Virus record (IMG/VR): IMGVR_UViG_3300027865_000037
Coordinates: 1-28,069 of that record
Length of the DNA stretch: 28,069 nt
DNA from: a virus
Direction: 5' to 3' (one strand)
The notes beneath the pieces are model-generated. The model searched no databases. It was not told the origin of the DNA and saw only the letters and a list, made by a program, of their open reading frames with translations. Shown here piece after piece: positions 17,343 to 24,020 of the stretch (positions are counted from its first letter, which is position 1; each line of letters starts with the position of its first letter). Both the position numbers and the translations under genes were made by a program.

Positions 17343-18223
17343 TTCGTTATAACCTCCTCGCTAACGAACTTCTTGGTTTTTTGAATGTCTGTGTTTGTTA
17401 AGTCTTTGTCGTGGTAAGTAATAGAAGGTGTGTAAAACGGCTTGCCACCTTCGTTAAACTCTAAGGCAGTGGGGTCGCCGATTGAATAGGCGTGTTTAAA
17501 CCACTCCCTGATTACAGCGTCTTGGACATACTTAGGCTGATACCATCCCTTGCTTGTGTCAGGTAATAGTAACTGACCCCTGATTATGTCAGACCTTCTT
17601 TTGAGTTCATCGTATTTGAAACTCTTGATCGTACCTTTTTCGGGGTGTTCTACTTCCCCTTTTTCTAAAAGTTCTTCCCATTTGTCCGAATCGCCAAACT
17701 CCAACTCAAACTCAGTACAAGCCCTTTTAAGAATTACAGGTACGTCCGGTGATATGATACGGTTCATGTCGCTGCGAATCCGGTGGTATGAATTTATCCC
17801 TTCTTCAAGTGAGTTATTGTAATTATACCCACCGTAATTGCCGTGAACATAAGGTCTTACCTCGATGCCGCATTTGCAATCTCCGTCAAATTCATTCCTT
17901 TCGTAATCAAGCAACATAAACAGTTCTTTGAGAGTACGGGGTCTGATGACCACCTTCCAGCAATCCAGACAACCAATAGGGAATAACCCAAAAACCTTGA
18001 AAATGATCTCATGCCAGAAATTACAACTTCTGGTCGGACTTGGCCTCACATAAATCCAGGGCGTATCCCATGTTTTAGTTTTGACCATTGGTCTCAACTT
18101 ATCATCGTTGTCAGGATCAATAACAAAACCCATGTCGATGAGCTTTCTGGCGTTCATCATCGCGTCATCTTCCATGTAAGTCTTAAGGCTGAATCTCTCT
18201 CTCATATCACCGTTGTTACTCAT
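17339..18223 (-). CDS. Unrecognised 294-aa protein with candidate zinc-binding cysteines
   Basis: I do not recognise this protein. Between residues 67 and 118 it has Cys67 with His71, a CLDC pair (85/88) in IGCLDCWKVVIRPRTL, and a CKC pair (116/118). This arrangement could bind one or two zinc ions. The sequence is rich in Trp and Tyr and has no signal peptide or membrane helix. It lies between the capsid cement gene, with a hairpin in the 55-base gap, and an exported repeat protein whose start overlaps its stop as ATGA. In head-to-tail regions this spot can hold a completion or connector protein, but the length and cysteine pattern do not match one I know. The ATG at 18223 has an AAGGAG ribosome site. 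Confidence 0.65.
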   Translation of the reverse strand: MSNNGDMRERFSLKTYMEDDAMMNARKLIDMGFVIDPDNDDKLRPMVKTKTWDTPWIYVRPSPTRSCNFWHEIIFKVFGLFPIGCLDCWKVVIRPRTLKELFMLLDYERNEFDGDCKCGIEVRPYVHGNYGGYNYNNSLEEGINSYHRIRSDMNRIISPDVPVILKRACTEFELEFGDSDKWEELLEKGEVEHPEKGTIKSFKYDELKRRSDIIRGQLLLPDTSKGWYQPKYVQDAVIREWFKHAYSIGDPTALEFNEGGKPFYTPSITYHDKDLTNTDIQKTKKFVSEEVITK

Positions 18224-18243
18224 ACGTCTCCTTTCTGGTTAAA

Positions 18244-18269
18244 GGAGGGCAACACTATTGCTGCCCTCC
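18244..18269 (-). terminator. Hairpin after the capsid/cement genes (leaky terminator or mRNA-end hairpin)
   Basis: On the minus strand GGAGGGCAGCA and TGTTGCCCTCC pair over 11 base pairs (one G-U) around an ATAG loop. It lies 10 bases beyond the cement stop codon and is followed by only TTTAACC, a weak U-tract. It could reduce transcription past the abundant capsid genes or protect their mRNA end. On the opposite strand it is followed by CCGTTTTT, which would terminate plus-strand transcripts more efficiently. Confidence 0.6.
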
Positions 18270-18278
18270 CCGTTTTTA

Positions 18279-18830
18279 CTATCTGCCGTACGTGGTATCG
18301 TCAGGACCACCAAGCCATGCTGTTACTGTTCCGGCTCCCATATCCTGACTTGCACCTGCTGTCTGGTATGTGATGCCGAGATAAGGCTTGGAAGTATCAA
18401 TGGCGATGTCAAGCGGAAGCTTAGACCTGACCAGATACTTTCCTGCCGCCACATGGGCGTTGCTTGCTGCTGATGCTGTAATGCTCAGCACACTGAACGA
18501 CATTGCAATCGAACCGCTGGCTATAGACGCGCCGTTAGCCTTTTTGCGAAGATGAATCGTCATCTCAGTGATTGTAGACGGCGATGCAACTAAGGCTGTG
18601 CTTCCAACTACGACATTGAGCCAGATTTCTCCACCTCTTGCGATGTCATTGGTTGCGTTTGCAGAACGTGTTGAAAAGTCGTATCTTGCAGACGCACTGT
18701 TTGTTAAGAATCTCTTAACATTGTCTAACTGCAACACATTGTTAGAGGAAGCAGGGACAATCGCCGGAGATTCGTCAAGGGCTGCTAATGAGCCGTTTCT
18801 GTGAAAAACTAATTGACTATCAAGTATCAT
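18279..18830 (-). CDS. Capsid cement / decoration protein (Bbp16-like)
   Basis: The 183-residue protein starts MILDSQLVFHRNGSLAALDE, the 'MILD...' opening typical of Bbp16-family cement proteins that follow the coat gene in BPP-1-like phages. The remainder is beta-rich with an IWLNVVVGSTAL strand and a TEMTIHLRKKANGASIASGS hairpin-type segment, as expected of a jelly-roll-like decoration subunit. It lies immediately downstream of the coat gene (15-base gap), so both are probably made in large amounts. It should sit on the outer surface of the mature head and stabilise it (family knowledge). The match is from memory and moderate in strength; a different head-stabilising protein would be the alternative. 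A hairpin follows the stop codon. Confidence 0.75.
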   Translation of the reverse strand: MILDSQLVFHRNGSLAALDESPAIVPASSNNVLQLDNVKRFLTNSASARYDFSTRSANATNDIARGGEIWLNVVVGSTALVASPSTITEMTIHLRKKANGASIASGSIAMSFSVLSITASAASNAHVAAGKYLVRSKLPLDIAIDTSKPYLGITYQTAGASQDMGAGTVTAWLGGPDDTTYGR

Positions 18831-18845
18831 CTTTCTTTCCTCCTT

Positions 18846-19862
18846 TTATGAGATGGCAGTTTCCGTATTGCCTATTTGTTCAACAAGCCTCACTGGCCTG
18901 CCGTTGAATCGGATAATGTCTTCGCCTGCGAGTCCGTCACCGCCACCCGCTGTGTAATTGACATTGTTCTTATCCTTCAACTTAATCTGCATCTGAGTCA
19001 GAAGCGTCTCGTTACAGTAAATCGTTGCTCCTCTGCCACGGTTCTTCATGCGGTTAAGAAGTGTAATGAGATTGTCTTCATCAAATGTATTTGAACTGCC
19101 GGAAGTCTCGATGTTCGCCAATCTTGCGATGCACCTGTCATCCCTTACTGCGAGTCCTGCGTTGATCCTGAACCAATCACGATACGCTTCGTACTGAGCC
19201 GCAGAAGCTACTGCGGTTGTTGAGCTTGATTTCGTGACCTGTCCTTTGTCCTGATGTTCTACTCCTACGGTCTGTGAGCCTTTCGGGAATACCATGTGAC
19301 AGGCATCCGGCCCCCACTGTACGATGTAGATAGATGTCGTGTCACCACCCGTGCCACCCTGACCAAGCACTAAACCGTTGCTCTGAACTGTGGTCATCCT
19401 TGCCGGAAGTCCTTTGAACCTCTCAGGGTTAGCGGTTACGTCACCGTAATTGGTGGTTGTGGCTCTGTTAAAAATCGTCTTGACAAGTGTTTGCCCCATG
19501 CCTTCAAGGAACGATACAGCTTCCTGCATCCTTGCCTCTGTAGCATTAGGCGAATTGTCAATTATCCATTTGTCACTCTCAGAATATGACTCCAGAAGTC
19601 CGATCGGCTCATCTATGGTTTCCGTGGTACTGGCCTCTGTTCCTACACCAGCGTTCAGCTGTCTCCATGTACCTGCGGGGATTGAAGTCCTGCGTGTAAT
19701 ACGGTGAAATGTAGTACCGTTGGCCTCCATCCATACCATGTCCTGAAACACATCGTTAACCTGATGTAGTACCTCCGCTATTTTGGCAGCAGTACCATCA
19801 GGTGCTTTTCTCCGTGCCATTTCTAAAAGCGTTAATTGAGCATTAACGTCTTTAGTTGCCAT
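18846..19862 (-). CDS. Major capsid protein (epsilon15/BPP-1 type)
   Basis: The 338-residue protein has features of the coat family of epsilon15-like phages: an N-terminal TLLEMARRKAPDGTAAKIAE, then VFQDMVWMEANGTTFHRITR (about 38-57), the RTSIPAGTWRQLNAGV segment, an ESYSESDKWIID helix region and a FLEGMGQTLVKTIF spine helix. The fold is the HK97 type in this family (established for epsilon15). It follows the scaffold gene with a 12-base gap and precedes the cement gene, the standard order. It has no obvious N-terminal propeptide, consistent with a separate scaffold protein. The start at 19862 is supported by an AAGGAG ribosome site. Confidence 0.92.
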   Translation of the reverse strand: MATKDVNAQLTLLEMARRKAPDGTAAKIAEVLHQVNDVFQDMVWMEANGTTFHRITRRTSIPAGTWRQLNAGVGTEASTTETIDEPIGLLESYSESDKWIIDNSPNATEARMQEAVSFLEGMGQTLVKTIFNRATTTNYGDVTANPERFKGLPARMTTVQSNGLVLGQGGTGGDTTSIYIVQWGPDACHMVFPKGSQTVGVEHQDKGQVTKSSSTTAVASAAQYEAYRDWFRINAGLAVRDDRCIARLANIETSGSSNTFDEDNLITLLNRMKNRGRGATIYCNETLLTQMQIKLKDKNNVNYTAGGGDGLAGEDIIRFNGRPVRLVEQIGNTETAIS

Positions 19863-19874
19863 GCTTTATTCTCC

Positions 19875-20651
19875 TTACTGCGACACTGGCATATCCGACT
19901 TACTGAAATCCAAAACCGGCATACCAGATGCCGTCCGTTTGTCTTCTGGTTTCGGTGGGGTTTTATCTCCCGTTACAAAGAAATCTTCACCGATTGCTTC
20001 AAATGCTTTGTGAAAAATCTTCTGTAGTACAGGGTGTTTATCTATCCCTGCATCTGTCAGAAATTTGAGGCCGTCTTCACCTGCAAATTTCGTGATTGCC
20101 CTTGAAGCTTTTTCGGAATTAGCTGTGTAATCGCCCTTCCACTCGTCTTTTAACGCGTTCTCCATCTTCAAGTCTTCGGCTTTTACTGCATCGAGAGACT
20201 GTTTATTCATTTCAATGCCATGGTTTAAGGCTGCGTCATAAACGGTTTTTAAGGCTGAATCGGACAAACCCGCTGAATGACCTGCATCTCTGACAACTTT
20301 CTCCAACCCATTGTCATAGAGGTAACTTTCAGGTGTATTGTCAGGCTTTCCAATCGTGTAACTATCAGCACTTTCCGGTCTGCCAAGAGCAGTGAAATGG
20401 GCAGATTTTTCATCGTCTGTTGGATTGTCGCCCAGTTTAGGGATGGTATTTTCTTTAAGCGTACCAAGTTCCCCATTCAGATTCATATGAGCTTCGCTAA
20501 ATTCACCGAGTGTCTTGAATTTGGCTAAGTTTTCATTAATCTTCAAGGTGTCAGGGTTTTGCGCCATCCAAGGTTGGTGGACAATTACTCCTTCAGAATT
20601 ACTGCGACTTCCATCATCGTTTACTGTCAGGTCGTCAAATGCTTCACTCAT
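19875..20651 (-). CDS. Scaffolding / head assembly protein
   Basis: The 258-residue protein is acidic and helical with no cysteine. It contains the phage scaffold hallmark LGRPESADSYTI near residues 88-100, followed by a long charged helical region, and ends in a Lys/Asp-rich tail. Such proteins line the inside of the procapsid and leave before or during packaging. The C-terminal end usually binds the coat protein. It lies just upstream of the coat gene and overlaps the Bbp19-like gene by eight bases, which fits coupled expression. The order portal, small protein, scaffold, coat is standard for short-tailed phages. No protease domain is visible, so the protein is probably released or degraded by other means. 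Confidence 0.88.
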   Translation of the reverse strand: MSEAFDDLTVNDDGSRSNSEGVIVHQPWMAQNPDTLKINENLAKFKTLGEFSEAHMNLNGELGTLKENTIPKLGDNPTDDEKSAHFTALGRPESADSYTIGKPDNTPESYLYDNGLEKVVRDAGHSAGLSDSALKTVYDAALNHGIEMNKQSLDAVKAEDLKMENALKDEWKGDYTANSEKASRAITKFAGEDGLKFLTDAGIDKHPVLQKIFHKAFEAIGEDFFVTGDKTPPKPEDKRTASGMPVLDFSKSDMPVSQ

Positions 20652-20922
20652 TTGTTGTCTCCTTTTTTTCTATAGTTAAACTCATCATTGAGTTCATAAT
20701 TGCAGTCGCAAATTCATCACTTCTTTCTTCCCGTGAGACTCCGAGCATTTTTAAAATGGATGTGCAGAGATCACGTTTACCTACTGCCTTATCAGTCTTG
20801 GTGTCATCGTTAAAGAAACCGCCCATTAAGAGGATTTTACCGAGTGTTCTTCTGCCGTGTTCACCCTTAAATGTCTCACGAAAATCAGTTATATTTTCTT
20901 TTGTTAAAAGCTCTTCGTTCAT
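20644..20922 (-). CDS. Bbp19-like small phage protein
   Basis: The 92-residue protein has the pattern of the Bbp19-like family: FRETFKGEHGRRTLGKILLM followed by GGFFNDD and a later GKRDLCTSILKMLGV. The family is found between portal and scaffold genes in BPP-1-like and T7-like phages; its role is not known. Its ATG overlaps the portal stop codon as ATGA, and its own end overlaps the scaffold start by eight bases, so it is translated as part of the head module. No membrane or signal segment is visible. It is assigned to the family from the GRR.L core and its position; a role in head assembly is inferred only from where it lies. Confidence 0.7.
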   Translation of the reverse strand: MNEELLTKENITDFRETFKGEHGRRTLGKILLMGGFFNDDTKTDKAVGKRDLCTSILKMLGVSREERSDEFATAIMNSMMSLTIEKKETTNE

Positions 20923-22601
20923 GCCGCCCCTGCCGCTGCCGCTTCAGTTATCTTCCCACCTGTTGCCTTATCGGCAAGTGCGGTATTTTTAAGGCTCTTT
21001 GAATCTATCTCTCGTTTTTCTGCATCAACTTGTTCCTGTTGTTCCGCTGCTATCTGTTCCCTTGTCTGAGCCACTATTTCAGGCGGGATAATATTCTTTT
21101 CAGGGAACCCACCGCCCTGTAAAATATCTACTAACGTGGTGTCCCAATTTACGTTTTGAGCAGTTTGCGGGAATAATTCAAGTATTGTCCTTGCAGTTTC
21201 AAGAGACTTTAAAGTGCCTTGTGTCTCGAATGTTCTACGTTGTGCCTGAGCAAGTGGGCCGTTATAAATAATATCTATCTGGACACCACTTAATACTTCA
21301 GGCGGAGGCAATAACCTACCGGCATTAAACTCAATACTGAACACCCTGTTCACGTCTTGGTCTAACGCTTCCGAACTCAATGAGTTTAAAATAGGAGAGA
21401 GTATGCCTATCTTTTCGCCCTGTAACTCTATAACCTCTGTAGCTGTCATAGTAGTGTCTCTGCTGGCTATTAAGAGAAAAAAGTCTACAAAATATGCCTC
21501 ATTGATAATTTGACGTTTGCGGTCTTGTTGTTCTATGCCAACAGGGTAGTTGATTCTCAAATCCATAGCATCGGCTTTTTCTTCCTGGTCTTGAAACCAG
21601 TTGATAGCCGCGGGTATGCGTTTAAACTTGCCCTTCTGATTAACATGAACATTCATTGGTGGATTAACTGACAATTCAGCGGCTTTGAGTAAATCTTTTT
21701 CTAAAACATGTGCGCCGATTATTTCAGGAAGAACATGCCATGCCGGAGAACGGCCATAAACTTCATCAGTTTCTTTATCAAATCTCCACGTCGAGTAAGG
21801 AAATTCGTCAAAACCGCTTTCCTGTATGACCTTACCTCTCCTATCGTTCTTGCGTGAATCGTCTAAAGCAAGATAAACTGATGCCCACGGCTTGTTAAGT
21901 TTGCTTATCTTCCTGTCGTCTGAGTCTTTACGGGGAAACACTGAATGGAGTATCTTGAATTTAGCCAATCGCCTCGATGCGTTATCATCATCGAGGGCTT
22001 TTTTCATCTCGTCTGTCAGAGCCTCTTCGCCGAACTTTTCCTTTAACTGCCGAGCCGTCATTTCAAATTCTCTATGTAACCTGTCAACAACCCTGTACCG
22101 ATTCAGTGCAATTTTAAATTCTTTTATCGGTAAAGTAGTAAAAAATATCTTGCCTGTGCCAATATCTTCTTCTGAGAATTTACAGGCCGTTCCGATACTG
22201 AGACCATCCCTGATATAATTCTTCATCTCTGAGTAGTAATTAGACCTCTGAAATGCCTGCAACATGCGCCCCTGTGTGTCTTGCAACCACACTTTAACTT
22301 CACTGAGTTGGTTTAAATCCTCATCTGCTACGGCCAACTCAAACCATGGAGAACTCGGAGAAACCATTAATCCATAAATACCGTTTGTGCTGATATTGAG
22401 TGCGGATCGCGGTGTGCCGTCAAACTGAAGTTGACCCCTGACCTGTCCTTTTGAGGTATTCTCATTAACAAAAGGCTGGTGGGTAATAACGTAATCTATG
22501 ATGTCTCGGAATACCGGCTCGTATTGGACTTTAACGTCTTGCATCTGAGCGTCATAGTCCATTATTTCTCTGGTTAATGCTTCTTCTCTTGATAGTGCCA
22601 T
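20919..22601 (-). CDS. Portal protein (head-to-tail connector, T7 gp8-like family)
   Basis: The 560-residue protein matches the portal family of short-tailed phages. N-terminal YEPVFRDIIDYVITHQPFVN is followed by PRSALNISTNGIYGLMVSPS and SPWFELAV, the conserved 'S.L..G..P..WF' block, then SNYYSEMKNYIRDGLSIGTA. The C-terminal third is a long Gln/Glu/Ala-rich helix typical of the barrel or crown region, ending in GGKITEAAAAGAA. The dodecameric portal forms the DNA entry channel, binds the terminase during packaging and the tail adaptor afterwards. It follows two small paralogous genes and overlaps the next gene by four bases. It is of normal length with no break. Confidence 0.92.
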   Translation of the reverse strand: MALSREEALTREIMDYDAQMQDVKVQYEPVFRDIIDYVITHQPFVNENTSKGQVRGQLQFDGTPRSALNISTNGIYGLMVSPSSPWFELAVADEDLNQLSEVKVWLQDTQGRMLQAFQRSNYYSEMKNYIRDGLSIGTACKFSEEDIGTGKIFFTTLPIKEFKIALNRYRVVDRLHREFEMTARQLKEKFGEEALTDEMKKALDDDNASRRLAKFKILHSVFPRKDSDDRKISKLNKPWASVYLALDDSRKNDRRGKVIQESGFDEFPYSTWRFDKETDEVYGRSPAWHVLPEIIGAHVLEKDLLKAAELSVNPPMNVHVNQKGKFKRIPAAINWFQDQEEKADAMDLRINYPVGIEQQDRKRQIINEAYFVDFFLLIASRDTTMTATEVIELQGEKIGILSPILNSLSSEALDQDVNRVFSIEFNAGRLLPPPEVLSGVQIDIIYNGPLAQAQRRTFETQGTLKSLETARTILELFPQTAQNVNWDTTLVDILQGGGFPEKNIIPPEIVAQTREQIAAEQQEQVDAEKREIDSKSLKNTALADKATGGKITEAAAAGAA

Positions 22602-22604
22602 TTA

Positions 22605-22799
22605 TTATCCTAAAATAACTTTACCGCCTAAAGATTCACTGCCCGCGAATACGGTTGATGTCCTGCCCCTGCGAGTAAAACCCCTTCGTTTACGTGATAT
22701 TCTCGTTGCTCTTATGTTTCTTCTCAGGTTTGCGTTTATTCGATTCAATCTTATTCTCTCTGCTGTAAATATTTTGGCTATCTCCGCGCCTATACCCAT
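22605..22799 (-). CDS. Small basic protein, paralog of the upstream gene (shared C-terminal motif)
   Basis: This 64-residue, very basic protein (many Arg) has its last 31 residues aligned without gaps to the last 31 of the neighbouring 98-residue protein, with about 18 identities. The shared core is RRGR.ST.FAG.E.L, and both proteins end in LG. Both also start MGI after nearly the same ribosome-site region (GGAGAATTTGTAATGGG here). The N-terminal half is shorter and lacks the clear hydrophobic helix of the neighbour. Small proteins with a similar R.ST..(T/A)G C-terminus occur beside portal genes in other short-tailed phages, from memory; their role is not established. A small virion or assembly protein is likely. 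It sits three bases before the portal gene. Confidence 0.7.
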   Translation of the reverse strand: MGIGAEIAKIFTAERIRLNRINANLRRNIRATRISRKRRGFTRRGRTSTVFAGSESLGGKVILG

Positions 22800-22810
22800 T
22801 ACAAATTCTC

Positions 22811-23107
22811 CTATCCTAAAGTTGCTGCACTACTTAAGGGTTCGCCACCGGCGAATATAGTTGATGCCCTTCCTCTACGGGAAAGTCCTTGCCGTCTGCG
22901 TGATATTCTTTCCTGCGCTGCCGCTTCTATGCCCCTCTTTCTCTCTGCCTGCCTTTGGGCTTCGGCAACATTAACTGCGGCCTGCTGTGTTTCAAGTATT
23001 TCACGCTGCTTCTTCCTTGCCCTACGGGATTCAAGCACGCTTACTGTACCAACTGCCGCTGTGGTTAATGCCCCGACCAGTAAAGCTGTTCCTAATTCAA
23101 TTCCCAT
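22811..23107 (-). CDS. Small protein with N-terminal hydrophobic helix and shared RRGRxST motif
   Basis: The start is placed at the ATG at 23107, giving 98 residues, because a GGGAG site lies seven bases upstream and the ATG overlaps the previous stop as TAATG; a start at 23125 is possible but has no such support. After MGIELGTALLVGALTTAAVG (a hydrophobic, Gly/Ala-rich helix, residues about 4-20) comes a long Arg/Glu/Ala/Gln helix (25-70) and then the C-terminal motif RRGRASTIFAG shared with the next gene. The plan of a membrane-prone helix plus a charged helix recalls small virion proteins near T7 gp7.3 or gp14, but sequence identity cannot be claimed. Its place before the portal suggests a virion or assembly role. 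Confidence 0.7.
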   Translation of the reverse strand: MGIELGTALLVGALTTAAVGTVSVLESRRARKKQREILETQQAAVNVAEAQRQAERKRGIEAAAQERISRRRQGLSRRGRASTIFAGGEPLSSAATLG

Positions 23108-23556
23108 TATAATTCTCCCACCCAATGAAGTTCTTTCAGACCGAATTTATCTCGTTCAAGCATTTTGGCGATTGACGGGAATTTCGTAGATGTGTCTATG
23201 TGTAGAAATTTTACTCCCTGGTCTCTAAGTTTAACTTTGATGTTGGTCAACAATTTCAACATTATCTTTGCTCTTTTAATAGGAGTTAACCGTGGATCAC
23301 TGTGCCAAATTTGTTCGATGGCAAAACTTGCACTGTCTTTAATGCCATCACTCACAAGACAAACAACCGCCCCGTTAATTTTGTTTTCGTCTTTATGAAG
23401 AAGTCCGATTGCATTGTTATTTTCATAGGCTCTGCTAATCATGCCGTGGAGAAATTCAAACCCTATCCCATCATCCGAATAATTCATTTCGTCATAGCAC
23501 AACTTCAAAAACTCTTTAAGGTCAGGGTCATTGAATTTAATAAGTTCAGTTATCAT
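23107..23556 (-). CDS. GNAT-like acetyltransferase-fold protein
   Basis: With a start at the ATG at 23556 the protein has 149 residues. The pattern fits a GNAT fold: a helical N-terminal third, a strand pair around AIGLLHKDENKINGAVVCLV, then IEQIWHSDPRLTPIKRAKIM leading into a long helix, and a closing strand LHIDTSTKFPSIAKMLER. The usual acetyl-CoA loop (Q/R-x-x-G-x-G/A) is not clearly seen; the equivalent position reads TPIKRAKIM, so activity is uncertain. GNAT-like genes next to portal genes occur in many short-tailed phages, role unknown. The start is unclear: neither this ATG nor the upstream one at 23595 has a good ribosome site, and the upstream one lies inside the terminator stem. Confidence 0.7.
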   Translation of the reverse strand: MITELIKFNDPDLKEFLKLCYDEMNYSDDGIGFEFLHGMISRAYENNNAIGLLHKDENKINGAVVCLVSDGIKDSASFAIEQIWHSDPRLTPIKRAKIMLKLLTNIKVKLRDQGVKFLHIDTSTKFPSIAKMLERDKFGLKELHWVGEL

Positions 23557-23567
23557 TTTTGACAAAT

Positions 23568-23599
23568 AAAAAAGCCGACATCCCGTTTGGGACATCGGC
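23568..23599 (-). terminator. Intrinsic terminator between packaging and head genes
   Basis: The minus-strand RNA would form an 11-base-pair stem (GCCGATGTCCC with GGGATGTCGGC) around an AAAC loop, followed by six T residues. The two central pairs are G-U wobbles only on this strand (mismatched C/A on the other), so the element is built for minus-strand transcription. It follows the 44-residue gene by 32 bases. Confidence 0.85.
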
Positions 23600-23630
23600 C
23601 TTTGACCTTGTGTGCTAATTAAGGGTTAAG

Positions 23631-23765
23631 CTACTTCTTTTTTACAAGTGCAAGTAGTTTTTTCTTAACTCCTTCTATTTGTTTTAAACATTCGATAATT
23701 GTCTTATCATATATCGCAATTAATTGCTCGTCTGCTTCACTTGTATTATCATTAACATTTTTCAT
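23631..23765 (-). CDS. Small 44-aa helical protein
   Basis: A short frame begins at the ATG at 23765 and ends with TAG at 23631. The product is charged: an acidic Asn/Asp/Glu N-terminus (MKNVNDNTSEADEQL) and a Lys-rich C-terminus (GVKKKLLALVKKK) with hydrophobic residues at helical spacing in between. The family is not recognised. The ribosome site is weak, which lowers confidence that it is a real gene, but the frame fills the only space between the 72-residue gene and the terminator, and its codons look like those of its neighbours. It could be a small DNA- or protein-binding helper of packaging; this is only a guess. Confidence 0.5.
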   Translation of the reverse strand: MKNVNDNTSEADEQLIAIYDKTIIECLKQIEGVKKKLLALVKKK

Positions 23766-23801
23766 ATTGTTCTGTCAAGGAAAAAGAAGATTTACTGTTT
23801 T

Positions 23802-24020
23802 TCATCTATCTCTCAATGCTAATTCAGCTATCGCCGCCATGCAATCGGATTTTTTTGTGCTACCGATAACTCCGCTGTCTTGTGCGACAATCATTACAAG
23901 TGCCTCTTTATATTTATTGTTTTCTTTTAAAAGTCTACCAATCTCTCTATTGGCTTTAACTATTGCTTCGTGATCTCCGGCAACACTCACTATCCCCTCC
24001 TCATATCTAAAGGATTCCAA
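23802..24020 (-). CDS. Small unrecognised protein overlapping the end of terL (72 aa)
   Basis: The 72-residue protein starts inside the last 31 bases of the terminase gene in another frame and is probably translationally coupled to it. It has a helical centre (EAIVKANREIGRLLKENNKY) with a charged heptad look and a C-terminal helix (MAAIAELALRDR). No family is recognised. A DNA-binding or terminase-partner role would fit its position, and it is one candidate among several for an unusual small terminase, but no helix-turn-helix is evident. The alternative is a small head or tail completion factor. Confidence 0.6.
   Translation of the reverse strand: MESFRYEEGIVSVAGDHEAIVKANREIGRLLKENNKYKEALVMIVAQDSGVIGSTKKSDCMAAIAELALRDR

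Noticed and set aside
18011-18373. Plus-strand frame of 120 codons across the hairpin region
   Set aside because: Opposite two coding genes, and the composition does not look like a real protein.
23751-23778. Minus-strand TTGACA with GTTAAT 16 bases on, a possible promoter at the 44-aa gene
   Set aside because: The start would fall inside the small gene and the -10 box is weak; kept only as a thought.
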